Under the pieces are notes generated by a model. The model saw only the letters and a list, made by a program, of their open reading frames with translations, did no database searches and was not told the DNA's origin. This document shows positions 1 to 6,977 of a stretch of DNA of 64,000 bases, one piece after another; position 1 is the first letter of the stretch; each line of letters opens with the position of its first letter. A program made the position numbers and the translations under genes. This DNA comes from Haemophilus parainfluenzae (GTDB lineage Bacteria > Pseudomonadota > Gammaproteobacteria > Enterobacterales > Pasteurellaceae). Location: assembly GCF_036288925.1 (NCBI RefSeq), contig NZ_CP127167.1:992001-1056000 (forward strand), in the 5' to 3' direction.

Positions 1-356
1 ACTAAAAACCAATTGGCTAAAACGGCTGCTACCGTTGATTTTGCGTTCTTTCTTGCTACTTGAACGTAAGCAGAGCGATATTTTCTTAATCCCGTATCTT
101 TTCGTTTAAAGCCCAGAATATTGGCAAAGAGGAAAACTTGCCAATCTGAAAGAATAATCGGCTCACCTCTCAAGTGTCCTTTAACGTGTGGGCATAGTTT
201 CGAGAAAGCGATAAATTTTTCTACCGCACTTTGATCAAAGAAATAATCGGGATTGTTTAAATCGTTAAAATAACGCTCTACGGCTTGTTTTATCTTCTTA
301 CAAGCCACTATTTCACCTGTTTGAACTTTTTTCGCGTATTCGTGCCAGATTTCCAT
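1..356 (-). CDS. Phage terminase large subunit (N-terminal part, runs off the window)
   Basis: This is the N-terminal ~118 residues of the ATP-driven DNA packaging motor of an HK97-like phage or satellite. It starts at the ATG at 354-356 (protein begins MEIWHEYAKK) and continues past base 1, so the rest is not visible. Residues ~100-110 read VARKNAKSTVAA, the Walker A-type motif of terminase large subunits (ARKNxKS type); the nuclease domain would lie outside the window. It begins 7 bp after the small terminase stop and is last in the visible minus-strand run from capsid to terminase. The family call is solid; completeness cannot be judged. Confidence 0.88.
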   Translation of the reverse strand, partial: MEIWHEYAKKVQTGEIVACKKIKQAVERYFNDLNNPDYFFDQSAVEKFIAFSKLCPHVKGHLRGEPIILSDWQVFLFANILGFKRKDTGLRKYRSAYVQVARKNAKSTVAAVLANWFL

Positions 357-363
357 TTTTCGC

Positions 364-732
364 CTACATTGTGAGGATTTCATCCAACATATCAGTAACG
401 TCTGTTTCTACTGGATTTTTACGGCGACTTACCGGGTCAAAGCCCAAAAGTGCGGACATCTTGATCATCACTTTTTCCGCATCAGCTTTCGCTGATAGTG
501 CCGGATTGCGTGATTGCGTACCTTGACTGTTTACAATGGAAAAGCCGTTTTTCGCAATATCCGCTACCGCACTTCGGAATAGTGAATAGTTAATACAGTA
601 GATTTCAAGATTGGTTAAATCTTCCGGTTTAATATCGCCACGATCCGAAAGCTGCGTAATGCGTGCTTTCCATTGGCTTTTAGCCAGTTCGTCTAAGAAA
701 TCAGGGGCTTTATATTTGGTTCGTTTCGTCAT
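364..732 (-). CDS. Phage terminase small subunit, P27 family
   Basis: This 122-residue protein looks like the small, DNA-recognising subunit of the packaging terminase (P27/Terminase_4 type). The basic N-terminus (MTKRTKYKAP) is followed by a helical region with a YCINYSLFRSA segment, a middle NSQGTQSRNPAL motif typical of P27 proteins, and an acidic C-terminal tail (VTDMLDEIL) that would contact the large subunit. It sits directly upstream of terL and downstream of an HNH gene, the usual cos-packaging trio. Family membership comes from motif and context; the DNA target cannot be shown. Confidence 0.86.
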   Translation of the reverse strand: MTKRTKYKAPDFLDELAKSQWKARITQLSDRGDIKPEDLTNLEIYCINYSLFRSAVADIAKNGFSIVNSQGTQSRNPALSAKADAEKVMIKMSALLGFDPVSRRKNPVETDVTDMLDEILTM

Positions 733-780
733 TTATGCTTTTCCTTATTTTCAAAAAATTTGCCTTGCGTAAAAATTTGA

Positions 781-833
781 GTAGGGGGGCGGTTCTTTAG
801 GCTTGCCACTTTCTTTCAAAAACTCCCCCCACC
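781..833. other. Candidate cos/packaging site: G6 and C6 tracts between terS and HNH
   Basis: The gap between the small terminase and HNH genes holds GTAGGGGGGCGG (781-792) and CTCCCCCCACC (823-833), which can pair around their G6/C6 cores. These runs stand out in an otherwise AT-rich element. In HK97-type cos phages the cleavage site lies close to terS and the HNH gene, so this is a reasonable cos candidate. The position is real; the function is inference. Confidence 0.3.
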
Positions 834-837
834 TTGT

Positions 838-1200
838 CTAATCAATCTTCTTCGCACCAAATCCGCGTTGGTCTATCACTCGTGTTTTATAGCTATGGCA
901 ATCACGACATAAAGATTGATGGTTAGATTCAACCCAAAATAGCGGGTCTGCTTGTCCGTTCTCGACTGGCTTGATATGGTCTATCACTGTAGCGGGCGTG
1001 TAGATACCTTTCTCTAAGCACATCACGCAAAGAGGGTGATGCTTTAAGTACTGTGCTCGGTATTTGCTCCACTTATGGTCGTAACCGCGTGCGCGACTGC
1101 TTGGTCGGTTGTCCTTTGGCTTATGCTCTTCACATCTGCCCGACTTCACTTTATTTCTACATCCTGGATAACTACAACGTCTTAACGGTTGATAAGGCAT
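838..1200 (-). CDS. HNH endonuclease of the packaging module
   Basis: This 120-residue protein has the zinc-finger HNH fold. An N-terminal Cys cluster (CSYPGCRNKVKSGRCEEH) is followed by a basic stretch, CVMC at ~57-60, the VIDHIKP core with catalytic histidine at ~74, and the closing SNHQSLCRDCH. HNH proteins of this size beside the terminase genes assist terminase cleavage at cos in HK97-type phages (family knowledge). It lies 16 bp after the connector gene and 105 bp before terS. A free-standing homing HNH is possible, but position and size favour a packaging role. Confidence 0.88.
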   Translation of the reverse strand: MPYQPLRRCSYPGCRNKVKSGRCEEHKPKDNRPSSRARGYDHKWSKYRAQYLKHHPLCVMCLEKGIYTPATVIDHIKPVENGQADPLFWVESNHQSLCRDCHSYKTRVIDQRGFGAKKID

Positions 1201-1216
1201 ATCGGTTACTAAATCC

Positions 1217-1525
1217 TTAGTAAGCGCAAGGCTCTCTATAGACTTCCCATAATGCGGAAATCGTCATGGGTGCTTGTTTAAGATTGGCTAAATCTGTTAT
1301 AGCCTCACGGTTTGTGTAAAGGTAGGCAATATACATTAAGCAGCCGACTTTAATTGATGGCGTAAACGGAACGGTATTTTCGGTTTCTTCATCACCAAAG
1401 GTTTTGCCTATATGCTTTTGGCATACTTCCAATGTAGCGACCTTATAGGTTTCGAGTAACGCATCATCTAAATCATGATCGAGATTTAAATGTTGCTTAA
1501 TTTCTTCTAGTTCAATTTGTGCCAT
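1217..1525 (-). CDS. Phage head-tail connector protein (gp6-like adaptor)
   Basis: This 102-residue, mostly helical protein fits the HK97 gp6-like / phage_connect family that forms the ring below the portal. It starts MAQIELEEIKQHLNLDHDLDD, a typical opening for these adaptors, and has a central LMYIAYLYTNREA helix. It overlaps the preceding head-closure gene by 14 bp, and an AGGAG lies ~10 bases before its ATG, suggesting coupled translation. The call rests on the N-terminal pattern, size and place between portal and terminase genes. Confidence 0.75.
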   Translation of the reverse strand: MAQIELEEIKQHLNLDHDLDDALLETYKVATLEVCQKHIGKTFGDEETENTVPFTPSIKVGCLMYIAYLYTNREAITDLANLKQAPMTISALWEVYREPCAY

Positions 1526-1856
1526 TGCCTAATAACTCCTTACAGATTAGTTGAAGTTCACGGTGAGATTCCTTGCTGTCTATGATATTGGTTATCTCAA
1601 GTAGCCTTGTACCATACTTCACTCGCATAGTGCGATCGACTTCTATCCCATAACGAACCCTAACCCTTACAATGTTCTCCCCTAGAGGCACTGCCCCAGA
1701 GAAGAACTCTCTACCTTGTAATGGCTCAACTGCAGCTCGAACATTAGAGATAGTTCTCCATTTACTCACAATGCCGCCATAGTCGTTCTGTTCGTTTACT
1801 TGCTTTTGTAAATCAATCACCTTGTTATATTTCCCCGCTTTAAGCATCACTGCCAT
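1512..1856 (-). CDS. Phage head closure / head-tail joining protein
   Basis: This protein of ~114 residues resembles the SPP1 gp16 / Phage_H_T_join family, which seals the capsid and provides the tail docking face. The pattern is MLKAGKYNKVIDLQKQ, a central W with AAVEPLQGREFF, and the beta-rich end VKYGTRLLEITNIID. The reading frame is open back to 1883, but the ATG at 1856 is preferred because AGGGGG lies 6 bases before it. That start overlaps the portal stop by 17 bp. The gene also overlaps the next connector gene, giving a tight coupled set. It is a docking part with no tail gene visible here. Confidence 0.78.
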   Translation of the reverse strand: MAVMLKAGKYNKVIDLQKQVNEQNDYGGIVSKWRTISNVRAAVEPLQGREFFSGAVPLGENIVRVRVRYGIEVDRTMRVKYGTRLLEITNIIDSKESHRELQLICKELLGNGTN

Positions 1857-3072
1857 TGCTTGCCCCCTGTTCTTGTTCATCACCGCGTTTAACTTCTACG
1901 GTTTGTTTCCAAGCCTGGCTAAATTCATCTCCACCTTCATAAGGCGGTAAACCTTCACGGCGGCGAACTTCATTTGGAGACATTACACCCGCTTTGATTG
2001 CTACATCATAGCTACTGAAACGTTCGCTTTGACTGGTGCGTAATAAGTCGCTTGTATCAAATTCGATTAAGTAACGTTTCTTGCTGTTGCTGCCTAAATT
2101 AATCATCAAGGCATCTTTGAGTTGTTGTTCAAAGTTAGTAAGCCAAGGGCGCAAGGTTTGAGAAAGAAATGCGCGGCTCGCCTCACTAAAATTCGCATAG
2201 CTACTATTCGAGTAGTCTTGTAAGAAAATTGGGCTAATATTGTAGATTCGGGCTATATCGGAAATGGTAAACGTGCGACTGGCTAACCATTCTGCATCTT
2301 GGTTTGTCATGCCTAATTGTTTATATTCCATTGAGCCTTCAAGAATAGGCGTTTTACCCGCATTCTTTGCCCCCTTGTAACGTTCAAGGGCTTTGACGGC
2401 TTTCTGCGCTTTTGCATCATCTAACCATTCTGCCGTTGAGATAAGCCCGCTTGCCATCAATCCGTTTTTCATAATGGCTGCACCATGGCGTTGCTGGGCT
2501 AAACCTAATCCCACCGTTTCACGACAAACTGTTATCGGAGAACGCCCCATAAATCCATCAACAGAACTATGGCGTAAATGTAAAATCTCATCTTGAAGAT
2601 AGTTTTTTGTTACCCCGTTTAAGTCTGTGATTTGATAAATATATTCACCCGTTACTTTACGGAAGATATTTACCGCACTGGGTTGATAAGGAGTAAGGCT
2701 TATTGGTTCGCCTTTGTTATTCCACTCAATCACGGCATAAGCGTTACCATTTAGCAAACAATGGCGCATCATCGTATTTTTGAATTGATACGGTGTTTGG
2801 CTGCGGTTTGGCATTTCATTGAGAAGATATTCAACAGGATGACGATAGATTCTTTCTCGGCCATCTTCTTTTAATGCGTATAGATAACAAGGCATTGATG
2901 CCACCGCCTCCGAAATGACGGTAACGGCATTCATCACGGCAGGTAACGATTCTGCAGTTTGTGGACTGACAAATTCGCCCGCGCCTGTATTGTTTACGCC
3001 CATGTAAGATAAAAGCTCTTCTATTGTGGTTGGCTCGCTACGTTGCTCTTTTCGTCTAAAAGGATTCCACAT
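1840..3072 (-). CDS. Phage portal protein, HK97 family
   Basis: This 410-residue portal would form the dodecameric ring at the capsid vertex through which DNA is packaged. Recognisable parts are the basic start MWNPFRRKEQR, the N-terminal TAESLPAVMNAVTVISEAVA, the MMRHCLLNGNAYAVIEW segment, LRHSSVDGFMGRSPI, and the IARIYNISPIFLQDY helix conserved in HK97 portals. Length is normal for the family. It follows the prohead protease with a 1-bp gap. The C-terminal tail is rich in E, Q and G and overlaps the next gene. Confidence 0.93.
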   Translation of the reverse strand: MWNPFRRKEQRSEPTTIEELLSYMGVNNTGAGEFVSPQTAESLPAVMNAVTVISEAVASMPCYLYALKEDGRERIYRHPVEYLLNEMPNRSQTPYQFKNTMMRHCLLNGNAYAVIEWNNKGEPISLTPYQPSAVNIFRKVTGEYIYQITDLNGVTKNYLQDEILHLRHSSVDGFMGRSPITVCRETVGLGLAQQRHGAAIMKNGLMASGLISTAEWLDDAKAQKAVKALERYKGAKNAGKTPILEGSMEYKQLGMTNQDAEWLASRTFTISDIARIYNISPIFLQDYSNSSYANFSEASRAFLSQTLRPWLTNFEQQLKDALMINLGSNSKKRYLIEFDTSDLLRTSQSERFSSYDVAIKAGVMSPNEVRRREGLPPYEGGDEFSQAWKQTVEVKRGDEQEQGASNGSDA

Positions 3073-3073
3073 A

Positions 3074-3640
3074 TTAAGCCTCCATCACATCAAGCCACTG
3101 TTTCAAAAGTGCGGTAGAGTGTTCTTGTGTTTTTTCTTTGGCCGCGACCATTGAACGCTTAGCAATTGCTACGCTACTTTCAGGATAGGCAGGAATGCTT
3201 GTTACGGTAACTTCAAAGAGTTCGGCTTTTTGTACGGTTCGTTGGCAAGGCTCTACATCAAAATTCCATGTTTCTTCTTTAGCCCAAAAGCCGAAAGACA
3301 TTCCGCTAATATCGCCGCGTTCAACACTTACCAACAAATCACGCCCTAAGGTGGTATCAGGTGGTGTTAATTCAAAACGTAAGCCGATTGAATCTTCTTC
3401 TAGTTTTAATGTTCCCGCACTAGTGCGACCGAGTAACTTGGTGTAGTCGTGTTCAAAGAGTGCGCGAACATCTTCGCCACTGGCTAAACTTTCACTGAAT
3501 GCTTTAGGCGCAAAGGATTCTACAAAATCACAGTAAAGCACTTGTGAAGGGCTGTTCCATTTGACCGCATAACCAACGAGCTTTTGATTCTCTTCATCCG
3601 TTGAAATGGTTGCAGAGCGGATTTCAAATTCTTTCTTCAT
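3074..3640 (-). CDS. HK97-family prohead protease
   Basis: This 188-residue protease cleaves scaffold/delta domains during capsid maturation. It begins MKKEFEIRSATIS and continues with LVGYAVKWNSPSQVL, characteristic of the peptidase U35 fold. The catalytic motifs are visible: the LFEHDYTKLLGR segment holds the catalytic histidine (~84), and GDISGMSFGF carries the active-site serine (~117). It lies between capsid and portal genes with gaps of 43 and 1 bp. The HK97-type call is strong; cleavage of this element's capsid is inferred from adjacency. Confidence 0.93.
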   Translation of the reverse strand: MKKEFEIRSATISTDEENQKLVGYAVKWNSPSQVLYCDFVESFAPKAFSESLASGEDVRALFEHDYTKLLGRTSAGTLKLEEDSIGLRFELTPPDTTLGRDLLVSVERGDISGMSFGFWAKEETWNFDVEPCQRTVQKAELFEVTVTSIPAYPESSVAIAKRSMVAAKEKTQEHSTALLKQWLDVMEA

Positions 3641-3683
3641 TTTTCACCTATTAAGCAAAAAAGGGCTTTCGCCCCTCTATGAT

Positions 3684-4874
3684 TTATGCCGTTGTCTCAA
3701 TCAATTTAATTGCGTTGGAATCTACTACGCCACCGCCTAAATATTTATCGGTGTGTACTTTATAGAATCCCGGTTCGGTTAAGTTGTCCGGACGGGTTCG
3801 CACGCCTGTTTCGTGATCTACAATGAAATATCCGCGTTTGAAGTCACCGAAGGCAATTACTGCTTTGTTTGCTCCGCCTGTCGGCATTGTTTCTAAGAAG
3901 TGGACTGGGCGACCTAATAATGTTGCTGGGGCATCGGCTGTTAAACCATCGCGCCAGATATAATCCCCGTTTTTGTTTTTAAGTTTTTGTAATGCTGCTG
4001 CAATCGTTGATGACATCACCCAAACCGCATTTTTACGGTATTTGCTATGAAGTGTATAGAACGCATCGATTAAAGTATCTGCATCAATCTTCGCTACACC
4101 TGCTACTTCAATTTTTTGAAGTTTGCCGAATGGGCGCACTTTATCGTTTTCAGTTGTGCGTTGGTAGGTTAAGAAGCCTTTTGATTTCTTGTTACCATCA
4201 CCGGAAGTTAAATCTGTTTCTTCTGTTTCTGTGAAGGTTTCAGAAATTTCATCAGTTAGCCAACCTAAAACATCAATGCTTGAGAAGTCCAAAATCTCTT
4301 GAGTAGTTTTTGGATAAGCGTAGATTGAATTTAATGCAATGGTTACTTCGTGCAGTTTCGGGCTTGCTGTACCATTGCGTACTGTGCCCTCGGTGCCATG
4401 TTCAACGGTTGCACCGCCAGCAGATACTAATTTTTTGTATTCTTTCGCACCGATAGGCAAGCGAACGACATTACAGAGCTGGCGTATGACGCTATCGTCT
4501 GTTAAGCGTTTCATGACCTCTTTATCTAATTGAGGAATGACTGAATAGCCGCCATCTTCACCGTTAGCTGTCGTTAAATTGCGAAGTTCACCGGTTTTAA
4601 TGTAATGGCGCAATTCATCATTTGAAAATTGTTTCGTGCTGCGAGTTTCTAATGATTTAGATTGCGCACCAAGATTACGTTCTTCATCTGCTACGGTTTC
4701 GTATTTACTGATTTCATCACTCAATTGTTTCACTAAATCTTTCAATTTATCAAAATCTACTGATTCAGTTTCATCTAATGAACGATTTTCTTTTTCTGCT
4801 TTATCAAGCATTGCTCGCATTTCTGCGATTTTTTCTGCCTTTTGTTGGCGTAACTCAATTAATTTTTTAAACAT
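3684..4874 (-). CDS. Phage major capsid protein, HK97 family
   Basis: This 396-residue shell protein has an N-terminal coiled-coil delta domain (residues ~1-75, rich in E, K and L) that normally acts as an internal scaffold and is removed by the protease. The HK97-fold core begins around EDGGYSVIPQLDKEV (~110), with AYPKTTQEILDFS and GRPVHFLETMP later. AGGACAAGTT just before the ATG is a good ribosome site. It is the first gene of the visible minus-strand run, and nothing phage-like lies between it and the host PTS gene. It has its own protease, so a distinct capsid can be expected. Confidence 0.94.
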   Translation of the reverse strand: MFKKLIELRQQKAEKIAEMRAMLDKAEKENRSLDETESVDFDKLKDLVKQLSDEISKYETVADEERNLGAQSKSLETRSTKQFSNDELRHYIKTGELRNLTTANGEDGGYSVIPQLDKEVMKRLTDDSVIRQLCNVVRLPIGAKEYKKLVSAGGATVEHGTEGTVRNGTASPKLHEVTIALNSIYAYPKTTQEILDFSSIDVLGWLTDEISETFTETEETDLTSGDGNKKSKGFLTYQRTTENDKVRPFGKLQKIEVAGVAKIDADTLIDAFYTLHSKYRKNAVWVMSSTIAAALQKLKNKNGDYIWRDGLTADAPATLLGRPVHFLETMPTGGANKAVIAFGDFKRGYFIVDHETGVRTRPDNLTEPGFYKVHTDKYLGGGVVDSNAIKLIETTA

Positions 4875-4891
4875 AACTTGTCCTTTATTTA

Positions 4892-4994
4892 GTCTTAATT
4901 AAGACGGCTTATAAAAAGCCCACAGAACAATATATATACAAAAAATATAAAGTAAATACCTTAAATTTCAATAGTTTAGATACGGTTAGATACG
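4892..4994 (-). promoter_or_regulatory. Likely control region of the capsid operon with palindrome and tandem repeats
   Basis: Just upstream of the capsid gene are a perfect 14-bp palindrome GTCTTAATTAAGAC (4892-4905), a small hairpin GGCTT-N5-AAGCC (4906-4920), AT-rich TATA-like tracts, and two copies of TTAGATACG at 4976-4984 and 4986-4994 with a 10-bp period, one helical turn. The spacing suggests a repressor or activator bound in tandem on one face of the DNA. No specific regulator can be named. Confidence 0.4.
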
Positions 4995-5080
4995 TTGAGT
5001 AAAATATTTTATTCAGTGATTTTTTAGGTGATTTTGGGTTTGAAAAGATAATTTAAGATAGGAATTTATCTATTTTTATA

Positions 5081-5194
5081 GGTGAAGACTGGTGAAGACT
5101 TGGTGAAGACTTGAATAGGTAGTCTTCACCCTTATAAATATATAATAAATAATGATTTTTCTTATTTTTTAGCAAAAGTGAAGAGGTGAAGACT
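5081..5194. repeat. GGTGAAGACT iterons: candidate replication origin of the element
   Basis: GGTGAAGACT occurs exactly at 5081-5090, 5091-5100, 5102-5111 and 5185-5194, and inverted (AGTCTTCACC) at 5121-5130. A degenerate copy starts at 5177. The third direct copy and the inverted copy form a 10-bp inverted repeat with a 9-base spacer, followed by a very AT-rich tract (5131-5176). This is iteron-plus-AT-rich-region architecture. The motif resembles the GGTGAAC-type repeats bound by the P4 alpha primase-helicase (recalled family knowledge), so an origin for a P4-like satellite replicase is the favoured reading. Confidence 0.6.
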
Positions 5195-5240
5195 ATAATA
5201 GAAAAAAGTTTTTGATATACTAAGATTCAGTAAAATTTAC

Positions 5241-5307
5241 TTAGTAACACCGTTAGTAACACCAATAAAAACAACTGAAAATAATTACATTAAAAATCAA
5301 TGTGTTA
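5241..5307. repeat. TTAGTAACACC repeats: possible integrase arm sites
   Basis: TTAGTAACACC is repeated at 5241-5251 and 5253-5263 (12-bp period), and the inverse GTGTTAC appears at 5301-5307. Short repeated sites of this kind flank tyrosine-integrase core sites as arm-type binding sites. The proposed core begins about 15 bp further on. The repeats are seen directly; the role is inferred from position. Confidence 0.4.
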
Positions 5308-5320
5308 CATATCAAATTCA

Positions 5321-5341
5321 TTTCTCGCTCAGGCACCAACT
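5321..5341 (+). other. Candidate attachment site: tRNA-like 3' end at the element boundary
   Basis: TCTCGCTCAGGCACCA looks like the 3' T-stem and acceptor strand of a tRNA gene ending in a discriminator A and CCA, and a terminator follows 4 bp later. The sequence upstream (5220-5320) does not form the rest of a tRNA, so this is only the 3' fragment. That is what remains at one end when a satellite or prophage integrates into the 3' end of a tRNA gene; the restored full gene would lie at the other, unseen end. Confidence 0.42.
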
Positions 5342-5344
5342 ATA

Positions 5345-5372
5345 AACCGACTTAATTAAGTCGGTTTTTTTT
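5345..5372 (+). terminator. Rho-independent terminator after the tRNA-like fragment
   Basis: A perfect palindrome (AACCGACTT / AAGTCGGTT with AATT loop) is followed by a run of eight T residues. No protein gene ends on the plus strand before it, so it fits best as the terminator of the tRNA whose 3' end was captured at the element boundary. Confidence 0.75.
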
Positions 5373-5466
5373 CGCCTAAAATTTGTTTAGACCGCTAGTT
5401 ATTATCCCCTGTTTTAGTTACAATCGGTCAATTTCTTTTTCTTTAGAAACCCATTAGGAGAGCATT

Positions 5467-6888
5467 ATGAACTTCCCTCAAATCGCCCAACAAGTGATTG
5501 ATAAACTTGGCGGCAAAGAAAACATCGCCACAGCAGCACATTGCGCAACGCGTTTACGTATTGTGTTAAACGATGAAAGCAAAGTGGACAAAGAAGGCAT
5601 TGATAATATTGAAGGCGTGAAAGGGCAGTTTGCTGTCGCGGGTCAATATCAAATAATCTTTGGTTCAGGTACGGTGAATAAAGTCCATGCTGAACTTACT
5701 AAATTACTTGGTATCGGCGATGTGAGTAAAGCCGAAGTGGCTGAAGCAGCATCAGGCAACCAAAACTTATTGCAACGTTTGGTGAAAGGCTTAGCGGATA
5801 TTTTCGTGCCAATCATTCCAGCAATCGTCGCAGGCGGTTTGTTAATGGGTATTCACTCCATGCTTACAGCGAAAGGTTTCTTCGTTGATGAATTAAGCGT
5901 GATTGATATGCACCCAGGTCTAGCGGATTTGGTGGACTTCATTAATACCATCGCGAACGCACCGTTTGTGTTCTTACCTGTATTACTTGGTTTCTCTGCA
6001 ACCCGTAAATTCGGCGGTAACCCGTTCTTAGGGGCAGCACTTGGGATGTTATTAGTTCACCCTGCATTAGCAGATGGTTGGAACTACGCATTAACCCTTG
6101 CTCAAGGCAAAATCCAATACTGGAATGTATTCGGTCTTGAAATTGAAAAAGTCGGCTATCAAGGCACGGTTATCCCAACATTAGTTTCTGCTTGGGTGTT
6201 AGCAACCTTAGAAAAAACCTTCCGTAAGTTTGTACCTTCTTATTTAGATAACCTCATTACCCCATTATTCTCGCTCTTTATTGCGGGCTTCTTAGCATTC
6301 ACCGTAATTGGTCCAATCGGTCGTGAAGCAGGTTCATTAATTGCATCAGGCTTAACTTGGTTATATGACACCTTAGGTTTCGTGGGCGGCGCGATCTTCG
6401 GGGCATTCTATGCACCAATCGTTATCACAGGTATGCACCAAACCTTCATTGCGGTTGAAACACAATTATTAGCTGAAATGGCAAATACAGGCGGTACCTT
6501 TATTTTCCCAATCGCCGCAATGTCAAATATCGCACAAGGTGCGGCCTGTTTAGGTGTGGCAGTCGCATTAAAAGATCCAAAAGTACGCGGTTTAGCGGTA
6601 CCATCAGGAATTTCTGCATTATTAGGGATTACTGAACCGGCAATGTTCGGGGTGAACTTACGTTATCGTCAGGCTTTCTTTGCAGCGATGATTGGTTCAG
6701 GCTTAGCAAGTGCCTTTATCGCATTCTTCAATGTAAAAGCCATTGCATTAGGCGCAGCAGGTTTCTTAGGTATTCCATCGATCAAACCGGATAGCCTTGC
6801 AATGTACAGCATTGGTATGGTGATTTCATTTGTGGTGGCATTCACGCTTTCAGTCATTTTCGTGAAACGTGCACAAGCAAAAGCATAA
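5467..6888 (+). CDS. scrA: PTS permease IIBC, sucrose type
   Basis: This 473-residue membrane protein imports and phosphorylates a disaccharide using phosphoenolpyruvate. The EIIB domain (1-~90) has the phospho-acceptor cysteine C26 in AAHCATRLR, then IEGVKGQF and GQYQIIFGSGTVNKV. The EIIC domain (~105-470) has about ten membrane segments and the conserved ITEPAMFGVNLRYR motif. It matches ScrA more closely than TreB, as recalled from family sequences. There is no EIIA domain, so EIIA-Glc must come from elsewhere. AGGAG lies 7 bases before the ATG. No sucrose hydrolase, fructokinase or regulator adjoins it; the satellite edge is immediately upstream. Confidence 0.85.
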   Translation: MNFPQIAQQVIDKLGGKENIATAAHCATRLRIVLNDESKVDKEGIDNIEGVKGQFAVAGQYQIIFGSGTVNKVHAELTKLLGIGDVSKAEVAEAASGNQNLLQRLVKGLADIFVPIIPAIVAGGLLMGIHSMLTAKGFFVDELSVIDMHPGLADLVDFINTIANAPFVFLPVLLGFSATRKFGGNPFLGAALGMLLVHPALADGWNYALTLAQGKIQYWNVFGLEIEKVGYQGTVIPTLVSAWVLATLEKTFRKFVPSYLDNLITPLFSLFIAGFLAFTVIGPIGREAGSLIASGLTWLYDTLGFVGGAIFGAFYAPIVITGMHQTFIAVETQLLAEMANTGGTFIFPIAAMSNIAQGAACLGVAVALKDPKVRGLAVPSGISALLGITEPAMFGVNLRYRQAFFAAMIGSGLASAFIAFFNVKAIALGAAGFLGIPSIKPDSLAMYSIGMVISFVVAFTLSVIFVKRAQAKA

Positions 6889-6903
6889 TCGAAATAAAAA
6901 AGA

Positions 6904-6933
6904 AAAAGCACGAGTTTAACCTCGTGCTTTTTT
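6904..6933. terminator. Terminator between the convergent scrA and lipoprotein genes
   Basis: AAAGCACGAG-TTTAAC-CTCGTGCTTTTTT forms a strong stem with T tracts on both strands, so it can serve both converging genes. Confidence 0.85.
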
Positions 6934-6977
6934 GTTTGGAAAAATGCGTCTAAAAACGACCGCACTTTCAGTGAGAA

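Noticed and set aside
5220-5340. A complete tRNA gene before the terminator
   Set aside because: Only the 3' acceptor/T-stem-like part fits; the upstream bases do not form D, anticodon or T arms.
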